Source of the DNA: an uncultured Lachnospiraceae bacterium
Lineage (GTDB): Bacteria; Bacillota; Clostridia; Lachnospirales; Lachnospiraceae
NCBI GenBank assembly: GCA_910585635.1
Contig: CAJUFE010000001.1
Span: 62,001 to 126,000, forward strand
Reading direction: 5' to 3'
DNA: 64,000 bases
Part shown: positions 24,721-32,517 of the stretch, piece after piece
Numbering within the stretch: the first letter of the stretch is position 1
How the letters are laid out: each line of letters begins with the position of its first letter
Position numbers and translations under genes: made by a program
The notes under the pieces: model-generated
What the model was told of the DNA's origin: nothing
Databases searched by the model: none
What the model saw: only the letters and a program-made list of their open reading frames with translations

Positions 24721-27219
24721 ATGATCGATAGATTTACAGCAAAAGCCCGGGAGGCGATCACCCTGGCGGTCAATGCGGCGGAGGAGCTGGGCCACGGCTA
24801 TGTGGGGACCGAGCATCTGCTGATCGGCCTGCTGCACGAGGGGAGCGGGGTGGCGGCTAAGGTGCTGGAGGAGAGCGGCGTGCGGGAGGAGAAGGTGATC
24901 GAGCTGGTGAGCCAGCTGATCTCTCCCGGGAACGCGGTGGGCGTGGCGGAGCAGAGCAGCTACACCCCCAGCGCGAAACGGGTGATGGAGAACAGCTACA
25001 GGGAAGCGGTGCGCTTCCGCGCGCCGCTGATCGGCACGGAGCACCTTTTGATGGCCATGATCAAGGAAGGGGATTGCGTGGCCTCCCGGCTCTTAAATAC
25101 CCTTGGGATCAATATACAGAAGCTGTATATCGACCTTTTATCCGCCATGGGAGAGGATGCTCCCCAGAACGCCAGAGAGGAGCTCCAGGGCGGACGGGGC
25201 GTGAGAGCAAGGAGCAGCACGCCCACTTTGGATAATTACAGCCGGGACCTGACCGCACTGGCCAGAGAAGGGCGGTTAGATCCGGTGATCGGCCGGGGGA
25301 CGGAGATCCAGCGGGTGATCCAGATCTTAAGCCGCCGGACCAAGAACAATCCCTGCCTGATCGGCGAGCCCGGGGTGGGGAAGACCGCCGTGGCGGAAGG
25401 CCTGGCCCAGCAGATCGCCTCCGGGGACGTGCCGGAGACGATCGCCCAGAAGCGGGTGGTGACCTTAGATCTGCCTGGGATGGTGGCGGGATCCAAGTAC
25501 CGGGGCGAGTTCGAGGAGCGGATCAAACGGGTCCTTGGCGAGGTGATGGAGGACGGCCAGGTGCTGCTGTTCATCGATGAGCTCCACACGATCATCGGCG
25601 CAGGCGGGGCCGAGGGGGCGATCGACGCCTCCAATATCTTAAAGCCCTCCCTGGCCAGAGGCGAGCTGCAGCTGATCGGGGCCACCACGATCGAGGAATA
25701 TCGGAAATACATCGAGAAGGACGCGGCCTTAGAGCGCCGGTTCCAGCCGGTGACGGTGGAGGAGCCGGGCCAGGAGGAAGCGATCCATATCTTAAAGGGG
25801 TTAAGAGGGCGGTATGAGGACCACCACAAGGTGACCATCACCGACGGGGCTTTAGAGGCGGCGGTGAAGCTGTCCATCCGCTATATCAATGACCGCTTCC
25901 TGCCGGATAAGGCCATCGACCTGATCGATGAGGCCTCCTCCAAGGTGCGGCTGGCCAATTTCGTAGAGCCGGAGGAGATCAAGGCCCTGGAAAAAGATAT
26001 CGAGGCCCTGGAGGCCCAGAAGGAGCAGGCGGTCAAGTCCGAGGCCTATGAAAAGGCCGGGGAGATCAAGAAGAAGCAGCAGAAGAAACGGGAGAAGATC
26101 GACAAGATCCGGACCCGGTGGGAGAAGGAGAAGCACACCCGCAAGCTGATCGTGGACGAGGAGGAGATCGCGGACGTGGTGGCCGGCTGGACCAAGATCC
26201 CGGTGAAGAAGCTGGAGGAGGAGGAGTCGGAGCGGCTCATGAAGCTTGGCTCCATCCTCCACGAGCGAGTGGTGGGACAGGAAGAGGCGGTCACGGCTGT
26301 GGCCAAGGCGATCCGCCGGGGCCGGGTAGGGCTAAAGGACCCTAAGCGCCCCATCGGCTCCTTCTTATTCCTGGGTCCCACCGGGGTGGGAAAGACGGAG
26401 CTGTCCAAGGCATTGGCCGAGGCCATGTTCGGCACGGAGGCCGCTCTGATCCGGGTAGATATGTCCGAATATATGGAAAAGCACAGCGTTTCCAGGATGA
26501 TCGGCTCCCCGCCAGGCTATGTGGGCTATGACGAGGGCGGCCAGCTCAGCGAAAAAGTCCGCCGGAAGCCCTATTCCGTGATCCTCTTCGACGAGGTGGA
26601 GAAGGCGCATCCCGACGTGTTCAATATCCTTTTACAGGTCTTAGACGACGGCCATATCACCGATTCCCAGGGGCGGAAGATCGATTTTAAGAACACGATC
26701 TTGATCATGACCTCCAATGCGGGCGCCCAGAACATCATCTCTCCTAAGCGACTGGGCTTTGCCTCGGCCAGCAGCGAGAAGGAAGACTATGCTTTTATGA
26801 AGGGCCGGGTCATGGAGGAGGTCAAGAAGCAGTTCAAACCGGAGTTTTTAAACCGGATCGACGAGACCATCGTCTTCCACCAGCTGAACAAGGACCACAT
26901 GAAGGATATCGCCAAGATCCTGCTAAAGGGCATCCTGGAGCGGACCAAGGAGCAGATGGACTTGACCCTGGAGGTGGCGCAGGACGCCACCGAGCTTTTG
27001 ATCGATAAAGGCTACGATGAAAAATACGGGGCCAGGCCATTAAAGCGCACGATCCAGAACCTGCTGGAGGATAAGCTGGCAGAAGAGATCTTGGAGGGCA
27101 AGGTCCGCAAGGGCGATAAGGTACTGGTGGAGGCACAGGAGGGAGAGTTGGTCTTTAAAGCAGAGAAAGAGGGCGCGGCGCCTGCAGAAAAGGCGGAGGG
27201 AGCGCTGAGCAGCGTGTAG
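24721..27219 (+). CDS. clpC: ATP-dependent Clp protease ATPase ClpC
   Basis: HSP100 unfoldase that feeds substrates to ClpP. The N-terminal repeat domain (about 1-150) begins MIDRFTAKAREAITLAVNAA; NBD1 carries Walker A GEPGVGKT; a UVR/M domain coiled coil (about 415-460, EKDIEALEAQKEQAVKSEAY) is the feature separating ClpC from ClpA/ClpE; NBD2 carries GPTGVGKTE. A ClpP-docking loop candidate lies near SPKRLGFASA. At 832 residues it is full length with an Ala/Glu-rich tail. It follows mcsB after 129 bases; no separate strong promoter was seen in that gap, so it is probably co-transcribed from 22504. Confidence 0.97.
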   Translation: MIDRFTAKAREAITLAVNAAEELGHGYVGTEHLLIGLLHEGSGVAAKVLEESGVREEKVIELVSQLISPGNAVGVAEQSSYTPSAKRVMENSYREAVRFRAPLIGTEHLLMAMIKEGDCVASRLLNTLGINIQKLYIDLLSAMGEDAPQNAREELQGGRGVRARSSTPTLDNYSRDLTALAREGRLDPVIGRGTEIQRVIQILSRRTKNNPCLIGEPGVGKTAVAEGLAQQIASGDVPETIAQKRVVTLDLPGMVAGSKYRGEFEERIKRVLGEVMEDGQVLLFIDELHTIIGAGGAEGAIDASNILKPSLARGELQLIGATTIEEYRKYIEKDAALERRFQPVTVEEPGQEEAIHILKGLRGRYEDHHKVTITDGALEAAVKLSIRYINDRFLPDKAIDLIDEASSKVRLANFVEPEEIKALEKDIEALEAQKEQAVKSEAYEKAGEIKKKQQKKREKIDKIRTRWEKEKHTRKLIVDEEEIADVVAGWTKIPVKKLEEEESERLMKLGSILHERVVGQEEAVTAVAKAIRRGRVGLKDPKRPIGSFLFLGPTGVGKTELSKALAEAMFGTEAALIRVDMSEYMEKHSVSRMIGSPPGYVGYDEGGQLSEKVRRKPYSVILFDEVEKAHPDVFNILLQVLDDGHITDSQGRKIDFKNTILIMTSNAGAQNIISPKRLGFASASSEKEDYAFMKGRVMEEVKKQFKPEFLNRIDETIVFHQLNKDHMKDIAKILLKGILERTKEQMDLTLEVAQDATELLIDKGYDEKYGARPLKRTIQNLLEDKLAEEILEGKVRKGDKVLVEAQEGELVFKAEKEGAAPAEKAEGALSSV

Positions 27220-27270
27220 AGGTTTAGAAGTTCGTAAGAATATTGTACTGGATTTTTTTGGAGATCTGTG

Positions 27271-27276
27271 TATAAT
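27271..27276 (+). promoter_or_regulatory. -10 box upstream of the 27438 gene
   Basis: Perfect TATAAT at 27271-27276, preceded by an A/T-rich stretch but without a good -35 hexamer at 16-18 bases. The leader to the next ATG is about 155 bases and GC-rich, with no recognised RNA element. Confidence 0.4.
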
Positions 27277-27437
27277 CTAGGTATGGGACCGCGTGCGGCC
27301 GCGGACGTGGCTGAGGTTTGGCCAGAGTGTCCGGCGGATGCGTGTGGTCTCCTGATCCTCCGGCAGGCAGGTGGATGCTGTCGGCGGGGTCGCGATATTT
27401 TTGAGGATAAGGATTAAAATACTAGGAGGGCAAGAAG

Positions 27438-27851
27438 ATGCCAGGAATCGGAGCATTGATCCAAGTGGAGCAGGATGGGACGATCAGTTTTGGGGATTTT
27501 TCCTTAAATGAGAAGTCGAAGAAGCAGGATTTTGAGCACCAGGGGGATCTGTATAAGGTGAAGACCTTCTACGAGATCACCAAGCTGGAGCGGAACGGGA
27601 TGTTCGTGTACGAATCGGTCCCGGGGACCACAGTATCCCATTTTTCGGAGAGTGATGAAGGGATCACCTGCCTGCTGGAGGGCTATAAGGCGTCCCAGGT
27701 CACCGTGCAGCTGGAGGAGGAGACCGATTATAAGATCTACGAGGACGGACTGCTGACCGGTGAGATCACCACCAATGTGAGCGGGAAGCTGGGGATCAAT
27801 ATCGATCTGGTGGACGAGAAGCCGGTGGAGCTGAAGATCCTTAAGGCTTGA
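27438..27851 (+). CDS. Conserved-looking uncharacterised protein (137 aa)
   Basis: Small acidic soluble protein, probably beta-rich, without signal peptide or membrane segment. It contains GTISFGDFSLNEKSKK, HQGDLYKVKTFYEITKLER and NGMFVYESVPGTTVSHF, and ends in a beta-strand pattern (SGKLGINIDLVDEKPVELKI). I recognise this as a protein type common in Lachnospiraceae but know no demonstrated function, and none can be inferred from motifs. It has a good AGGAGG site and lies 12 bases upstream of radA, so the two are probably co-transcribed. Confidence 0.75.
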   Translation: MPGIGALIQVEQDGTISFGDFSLNEKSKKQDFEHQGDLYKVKTFYEITKLERNGMFVYESVPGTTVSHFSESDEGITCLLEGYKASQVTVQLEEETDYKIYEDGLLTGEITTNVSGKLGINIDLVDEKPVELKILKA

Positions 27852-27863
27852 TGGAGGACAGTC

Positions 27864-29252
27864 ATGGCGAAGGGGAAGGAGACGGCGTTTTTCTGTAAGG
27901 AGTGCGGGTATGAGTCCAGTAAGTGGATGGGGCAGTGCCCGGCTTGCAAGCAGTGGAATACCATGGTGGAGGAGCCGGTGGCGAAGTCGCTGCCTTCTAT
28001 GAAGGCTTCGGCGAAGAAGGCCTCTGCCTTTTCCTCTGGCAGGAGTAAGGCTGTCCCTTCTCTCCTCTCGGAGATCTCGGTGGATGAGCAGGACCGGATG
28101 GGGACGGGCTTTGGGGAGCTGGACCGGGTGCTGGGGAGCGGCGTGGTGGCCGGTTCCCTGGTCCTGGTGGGCGGGGATCCGGGGATCGGGAAATCTACCC
28201 TGCTCTTACAGGTCTGCCGGAACCTGGCGGCGGATGGGAAGCAGGTGCTCTACATATCCGGGGAGGAATCCTTAAAGCAGATCAAGCTGCGGGCGGACCG
28301 GATCGGAACGGTCAGGGGGGAACTGCGGTTTTTATGTGAGACGGATCTGGAGATCGTCCAGGGGGTCATCCAGGAGCGGAAGCCGGATGTGGTGGTCATC
28401 GATTCCATCCAGACCATGTACCGGGAGGATATCAGCTCCGCCCCGGGCAGTGTGAGCCAGGTCCGGGAATCCACCAACGTGCTGATGCAGCTGGCGAAAG
28501 GCCTTGGCATCGCGATCTTCCTGGTGGGCCATGTGACCAAAGAGGGTGTGGTGGCCGGTCCCAGGGTGTTGGAGCATATGGTGGACACGGTGCTGTATTT
28601 TGAGGGAGAGCGGACCGCCGCTTACCGGATCCTCAGAGGGGTCAAGAACCGTTTTGGCTCTACTAATGAGATCGGGGTCTTTGAGATGCGGGAGGAAGGC
28701 CTGTGCGAGGTCGAGAACCCTTCAGAATTCCTCCTCAGCGGACGGCCGGAGGATGCCTCCGGAGCGGTGGTAGCCTGCCTGATGGAAGGGACCCGCTCGA
28801 TCCTCTTAGAGGTGCAGGCCCTGGTCACGGAGAGTAATTTCGGTATGGCCCGCCGCACGGCTGCCGGTGCAGACTACAACCGGATCAACCTCCTGATGGC
28901 GGTCCTGGAAAAGCGGTGCCGCTATGACTTAGGCCGGTTCGACGCCTATGTGAACGTGGCAGGGGGCTTGAAGATGAACGAGCCCGCCATGGACTTAGCG
29001 ATCATCCTGGCCCTGATCTCCAGCTACAAGGATAAGCCGGTAGATCCCTCCACCGTGATCTTCGGGGAGGTGGGGCTGGCCGGCGAGGTCCGTGCCGTCT
29101 CCATGGCCGAGCAGCGGGTCCGGGAGGCCAGGAAGCTGGGCTTTACCACCTGCGTCCTGCCGAAGCTCTGCCTGGCGAAGATGAAGGCAGTGGAAGGGAT
29201 CCGGCTGATCGGGGTGGCGAATGTGCGGGAGGCGATCGGGGCGGTGGTGTGA
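27864..29252 (+). CDS. radA: DNA repair protein RadA
   Basis: RadA/Sms is a RecA-related, hexameric branch-migration helicase in recombination repair. It begins with a C4 zinc finger (CKECGYESSKWMGQCPAC), then a RecA-like core with Walker A GGDPGIGKST, the RadA-specific KNRFG motif (VKNRFGSTNEIGVFEM) and a C-terminal Lon-protease-like domain (YDLGRFDAYVNVAGGLKMNE). At 462 residues it is normal. The linker after the zinc finger is Ser/Lys/Ala-rich. It converges on the yoeB-type toxin gene across a GC-rich hairpin. Confidence 0.96.
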   Translation: MAKGKETAFFCKECGYESSKWMGQCPACKQWNTMVEEPVAKSLPSMKASAKKASAFSSGRSKAVPSLLSEISVDEQDRMGTGFGELDRVLGSGVVAGSLVLVGGDPGIGKSTLLLQVCRNLAADGKQVLYISGEESLKQIKLRADRIGTVRGELRFLCETDLEIVQGVIQERKPDVVVIDSIQTMYREDISSAPGSVSQVRESTNVLMQLAKGLGIAIFLVGHVTKEGVVAGPRVLEHMVDTVLYFEGERTAAYRILRGVKNRFGSTNEIGVFEMREEGLCEVENPSEFLLSGRPEDASGAVVACLMEGTRSILLEVQALVTESNFGMARRTAAGADYNRINLLMAVLEKRCRYDLGRFDAYVNVAGGLKMNEPAMDLAIILALISSYKDKPVDPSTVIFGEVGLAGEVRAVSMAEQRVREARKLGFTTCVLPKLCLAKMKAVEGIRLIGVANVREAIGAVV

Positions 29253-29290
29253 AGAACTGGATCTGCTGGAAAGAATGAGGAAGATCAAGG

Positions 29291-29314
29291 AGGGCAGGGA
29301 TCTCTCCTTGCCCT
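29291..29314. terminator. Hairpin between convergent radA and toxin genes
   Basis: AGGGCAGGGA (29291-29300), loop TCTC, TCCTTGCCCT (29305-29314). Ten base pairs with one G-U, but no strong T-tract on either side, so terminator function is uncertain. Confidence 0.4.
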
Positions 29315-29324
29315 CTGATCAGTA

Positions 29325-29588
29325 CTATTTATCGTCATAATGATCTTTACATGAAAGGATCGTTGTCTTTCCTTCTGCAACCTTGTATACAATGCGGTTC
29401 TTCTCGTCAATACGGCGGCTCCACCATCCAGACAGATCACCAGATAATGGCTCCGGATGCCCCATACCGTCAAAAGGGGTTCTTTGTATATCCCTGACAA
29501 GACGATTGATCTTTCTTAACGTCTTTTTGTCCTGTTCCTGCCAATCAGTATACTCCTGCCATGCTTCATCTTCCCATAACACTCCCAT
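29325..29588 (-). CDS. yoeB: YoeB/Txe-family toxin
   Basis: An 87-residue RelE-superfamily mRNA interferase of the YoeB/Txe type. Features: WEDEAWQEYTDWQEQDKKTL at the N-terminus, LVRDIQRTPFDGMGHPEPL, the core WWSRRIDEKNRIVYKV and a C-terminal CKDHYDD (YoeB proteins end in a similar S/C-x-H-Y). The length is normal. It follows the antitoxin after three bases. The antitoxin is RelB/DinJ-like rather than the usual YefM/Phd type, a mixed pairing. Confidence 0.88.
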   Translation of the reverse strand: MGVLWEDEAWQEYTDWQEQDKKTLRKINRLVRDIQRTPFDGMGHPEPLSGDLSGWWSRRIDEKNRIVYKVAEGKTTILSCKDHYDDK

Positions 29589-29591
29589 ACG

Positions 29592-29852
29592 CTATACCTC
29601 GATCAGATCATGCTCTTTGGGGATAGATCTTCCTGATCTGATATCTGCAGCGCGTTGCTCCAATACTTTGATATTTGCTTCGGAATAAAATGGATCTGCC
29701 ACTATTTCAAATGGTATCCTTCTTTCATTCCCAACTTTCACCGCAAAAATATTGAACGCTGTGCTGATCGACAATCCCATCTCCTTACAGGCGGATTCCA
29801 TTTTGTGCTTTACATCTTCGTCTATCCTAAAATTTACCATTGTCTGTGCCAT
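29592..29852 (-). CDS. RelB/DinJ-family antitoxin
   Basis: An 86-residue antitoxin with an N-terminal ribbon-helix-helix (MVNFRIDEDVKHKMESACKE), which should bind DNA, and the DinJ-type segment GLSISTAFNIFAVKVGNERR followed by IPFEI. The acidic C-terminus (SIPKEHDLIEV) probably wraps the toxin. AAAGGAG precedes ATG. It is the first gene of the two-gene operon, with an inverted repeat on its promoter. Confidence 0.9.
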   Translation of the reverse strand: MAQTMVNFRIDEDVKHKMESACKEMGLSISTAFNIFAVKVGNERRIPFEIVADPFYSEANIKVLEQRAADIRSGRSIPKEHDLIEV

Positions 29853-29874
29853 GTTCGCATCACTCCTTTTCTAT

Positions 29875-29903
29875 ATTGTATCGCGATCAATATACAATGT
29901 AAA
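29875..29903 (-). promoter_or_regulatory. Promoter and operator of the dinJ-yoeB-type pair
   Basis: Minus strand TTTACA (29903-29898), 17-base spacer, TACAAT (29880-29875). A perfect inverted repeat, ATTGTAT (29875-29881) and ATACAAT (29892-29898), spans the spacer and -10 box. This is the expected layout for autorepression by the antitoxin-toxin complex. Confidence 0.7.
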
Positions 29904-29960
29904 GCACCTGTTTTTCAAAAAAGCAACCCTGACGAAAGAGGATGATGCCGAAAAAAATGA

Positions 29961-29989
29961 TTGACACATTTCGATTTCTGTGCTAAACT
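29961..29989 (+). promoter_or_regulatory. Promoter of tRNA-Trp
   Basis: TTGACA (29961-29966), 17-base spacer, TAAACT (29984-29989), about 40 bases before the tRNA. Confidence 0.7.
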
Positions 29990-30028
29990 ATCTAACGTTG
30001 CGGGGAACAAGCTGCAACAAACAGATCC

Positions 30029-30099
30029 AGGGGAATAGTTCAATGGCAGAGCAGCGGTCTCCAAAACCGTAGATGGGGGTTCGAGCCCCTCTTCCCCTG
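30029..30099 (+). tRNA. tRNA-Trp (CCA anticodon)
   Basis: Cloverleaf read by eye: acceptor AGGGGAA pairs perfectly with TTCCCCT; D-stem GTTC/GAGC; anticodon stem GCGGT/ACCGT with loop CTCCAAA, giving anticodon CCA; T-arm with loop TTCGAGC; discriminator G, as in bacterial tRNA-Trp. The 3' CCA is not encoded. It has its own promoter and a terminator at 30122-30165. Confidence 0.95.
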
Positions 30100-30121
30100 C
30101 TTTTCGTTTAAGGACAAAAGA

Positions 30122-30165
30122 CGGTGAAGACTTTATAGATGTAAAGTTTTCGCCGCTTTTCTTTT
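30122..30165 (+). terminator. Terminator of tRNA-Trp
   Basis: CGGTGAAGACTTTA (30122-30135) pairs with TAAAGTTTTCGCCG (30142-30155) including G-U pairs, followed by CTTTTCTTTT. Confidence 0.85.
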
Positions 30166-30246
30166 ATCTTTTCTGGGAGCAGAAGGCTCAGCAGTAGAAG
30201 AAAAGGAGATCTGGAGAGCGATAGAAAGGATGGGCAGAGGAGAGAG

Positions 30247-31374
30247 ATGGGAAAGGGATGGAAGTTTCATGTGCTGTGCGGCTGTCTGGCGGTGATGACC
30301 GCTGGGATCTGGCCGATGGCGGCCTTAGGAGATGAGCTTTCGGGGTTAGGGATCCAAGGGCCGGGAACGCAAGGTCTGGGAGCGCAGACGGCTGGAGCAG
30401 AGGAAGACGGGGCCTTAGCAGATGCCGCCGGGGAGGCCGGAGAAGGAGCGGACCAGGCGGCGGAAGTGGACAAGGCCATGGAGGAAGCCATGCGGCAGGA
30501 GGCCCAGCTGGACGCCTATTTTGACGGGTCGGTCTTCATCGGCGATTCAGTGATGCAGGGCTATGGGGACTATGCCATGCGGCGGGGCGGGTCCTGCCTG
30601 GGGCGGATGCAGTTTTTGGCGGAGGTCAGCTTTTCCGTGTTCAATGCCCTGCGGCCGGTGACGGCGAAGAGCACCCATCCCACCTTCATGGGCCAGAAGC
30701 GGTATGTCTGGGAGTCCGCGGGGATGCTGCAGCCGAAAAGGGTGTTCCTGTTCTTCGGGCTCAATGACATCGATATGGGGCCGCTGGAGAGCACCTGCGC
30801 CCGCTACGCCCAGGTGATCGCCAATATCAAGACCTATTGCCCGGAGGCGGAGATCCATATCATGGGCATGACCTACATACGGCCCGCCAAGGCAAGGGGG
30901 CGGCTGAACAATCCCACGATCCGCCAGTTCAACGGGATGCTGGCCCAGATGGCCCTGGACAATGGGTGGGGTTATGTCAATGTGGCGGACGCGATCGCGG
31001 ATGGGAACGGCGACCTGGCGGCGGGCTATTGCAGCGACGGCGATTGCCATCTGACCAGTAGCGCCTATGATGTATGGACCGCCGTGCTGCGGGACTACGC
31101 CAGAGCCCAGATGGACGGGACCTCTGCCTTCCCGGTGAACGGGCAGGGGGCGGGCCAGGAGGAAGAGGCCCAGGACGAGCCGGGGAGAGAAGGCCAGAAC
31201 GTAGCGAGCGGAGCCGGCCAAGGGGCGTCAGGCGGAGCCGGACAAGATCCATCAGCGGGAGCAGGTCAGGACACGTCAGGAGGGACGGCCCAGGATGGGA
31301 CCCAGATCCCAAAGGTCATAAGGAGCGGACAAGAGGATCCAAACAAGGGTCCGGGGACAGCGGACGGAGAATGA
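30247..31374 (+). CDS. Secreted SGNH/GDSL-type hydrolase-like protein
   Basis: Exported protein with an SGNH-hydrolase core. A signal peptide (GCLAVMTAGIWPMAALGDE) is followed by an Ala/Gly/Glu-rich stretch. The core (about residues 90-285) has block I VFIGDSVMQGYG with the Ser nucleophile, block III VFLFFGLNDIDMG, and block V DGDCHLTSSAYDVW with the Asp/His pair. The C-terminal ~85 residues are a Gly/Gln/Ala-rich low-complexity tail. Substrate unknown; such enzymes often deacetylate or de-esterify wall polysaccharides (inference). ATG 30247 follows GGAGAG at close spacing. Neighbours are unrelated. Confidence 0.8.
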   Translation: MGKGWKFHVLCGCLAVMTAGIWPMAALGDELSGLGIQGPGTQGLGAQTAGAEEDGALADAAGEAGEGADQAAEVDKAMEEAMRQEAQLDAYFDGSVFIGDSVMQGYGDYAMRRGGSCLGRMQFLAEVSFSVFNALRPVTAKSTHPTFMGQKRYVWESAGMLQPKRVFLFFGLNDIDMGPLESTCARYAQVIANIKTYCPEAEIHIMGMTYIRPAKARGRLNNPTIRQFNGMLAQMALDNGWGYVNVADAIADGNGDLAAGYCSDGDCHLTSSAYDVWTAVLRDYARAQMDGTSAFPVNGQGAGQEEEAQDEPGREGQNVASGAGQGASGGAGQDPSAGAGQDTSGGTAQDGTQIPKVIRSGQEDPNKGPGTADGE

Positions 31375-31386
31375 GCGGGGACAGAA

Positions 31387-31423
31387 AGCCTGATCTTTTA
31401 GTCGAAAAGGGTCGGGTTTTTTC
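31387..31423 (+). terminator. Terminator after the SGNH hydrolase gene
   Basis: GCCTGATCTTTT pairs imperfectly with GAAAAGGGTCGGG, followed by TTTTTTCT. Confidence 0.65.
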
Positions 31424-31447
31424 TGCTGTTATGAACGGAGGATGGAT

Positions 31448-32425
31448 ATGAAGGTAGCAGTGATCGGTGCAGGGACGATCGTCCCGGATTTTCTGGAAGC
31501 AGCTGAGCAGATCGAGGAGCTGGAGATCTACGCGATCTTTGGACGGGAGAGCAGTCTGGAGAAGCTGAAAAAGCTCCAGGACCAGTATGGGATCGGATGT
31601 ATCTACCACGATCATGCCGCCCTGCTGGCAGATGAGGAGGTGGAGGTGGTCTATATCGCGCTCCCCAACCATCTGCATTACCATTATGCAGAGCAGGCGG
31701 TCCGCAGCGGGAAGCATGTGATCGTGGAGAAGCCTTTTGCCAGCAGCTATGCCCAGGCCAAGGATCTGGTGGAGAAAGCAGAGGCCAGCCATGTGGTGGT
31801 CTTTGAGGCGATCTCCAACCAATATATGCCCAATTACCAGAAGACAAAGGAGCTTTTGCCGCGGCTTGGGGATGTGAAGATCGTACAGCTGGATTTTTCC
31901 CAGTATTCCCGCCGCTATGATCTTTTCAAGGCAGGGACGGTCCATCCGGTCTTTGACCCGGCCCAGTCCGGCGGCGCGCTGATGGACATCAATGTCTACA
32001 ACATCCATTATGTGGTGGGGCTTTTTGGGCGGCCGGAGACGGTCCGTTATATGGCGAACATAGAGCGGGGGGTGGACACCTCCGGCATCCTGACCATGAG
32101 CTATCCCTCCTTCCAGTGTGTGTGCATCGGCGCGAAGGACTGCAGAGCGCCCATGTCGATCAACGTGCAGGGAGATAAAGGCTATCTCCACAGTGACAGG
32201 CCGGCGAATTCCTATGGATCATTCTATTTTTGCAATGATAAAGGAGAGGCGGAGCAGTTCGCATTGAACGGAGACCGGCCGCGGCTATATCATGAGCTGC
32301 GGGCCTTCGTGGATATGGTCCTTAGGGGAGACTCAGAGCTGGCCAGGCAGCGCAGTGCCCATACGCTGGACGTGATGGCGATCCTGGACGAGGCCAGACG
32401 CCAGGCCGGCATGTACGTATGCTAG
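31448..32425 (+). CDS. Gfo/Idh/MocA-family oxidoreductase
   Basis: NAD(P)-dependent oxidoreductase of the glucose-fructose oxidoreductase/inositol dehydrogenase family. N-terminal Rossmann fold: MKVAVIGAGTI (GxGxxx) and VVYIALPNHLHYHYAEQA, then HVIVEKPFASSYAQA with the conserved EKP lysine. The C-terminal substrate domain holds DINVYNIHYVVGLFGRPE. It has 325 residues, normal length. ATG 31448 lies six bases after GGAGG, whereas the in-frame ATG 31442 abuts it. The substrate, probably a sugar or cyclitol derivative, cannot be told. No sugar-transport genes adjoin it. Confidence 0.88.
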   Translation: MKVAVIGAGTIVPDFLEAAEQIEELEIYAIFGRESSLEKLKKLQDQYGIGCIYHDHAALLADEEVEVVYIALPNHLHYHYAEQAVRSGKHVIVEKPFASSYAQAKDLVEKAEASHVVVFEAISNQYMPNYQKTKELLPRLGDVKIVQLDFSQYSRRYDLFKAGTVHPVFDPAQSGGALMDINVYNIHYVVGLFGRPETVRYMANIERGVDTSGILTMSYPSFQCVCIGAKDCRAPMSINVQGDKGYLHSDRPANSYGSFYFCNDKGEAEQFALNGDRPRLYHELRAFVDMVLRGDSELARQRSAHTLDVMAILDEARRQAGMYVC

Positions 32426-32517
32426 GTCATTGACCGTCTGGACAGTGCTATGTGTTAGGGAAGAAGGGCAGAAGGGACCACAGCCTACAGCGGCTATACA
32501 AAAGAGAAGGAGAGGGA

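Noticed and set aside
30547..31221. 224-codon minus-strand frame
   Set aside because: Antisense to the SGNH hydrolase, with His/Pro/Leu-rich shadow composition.
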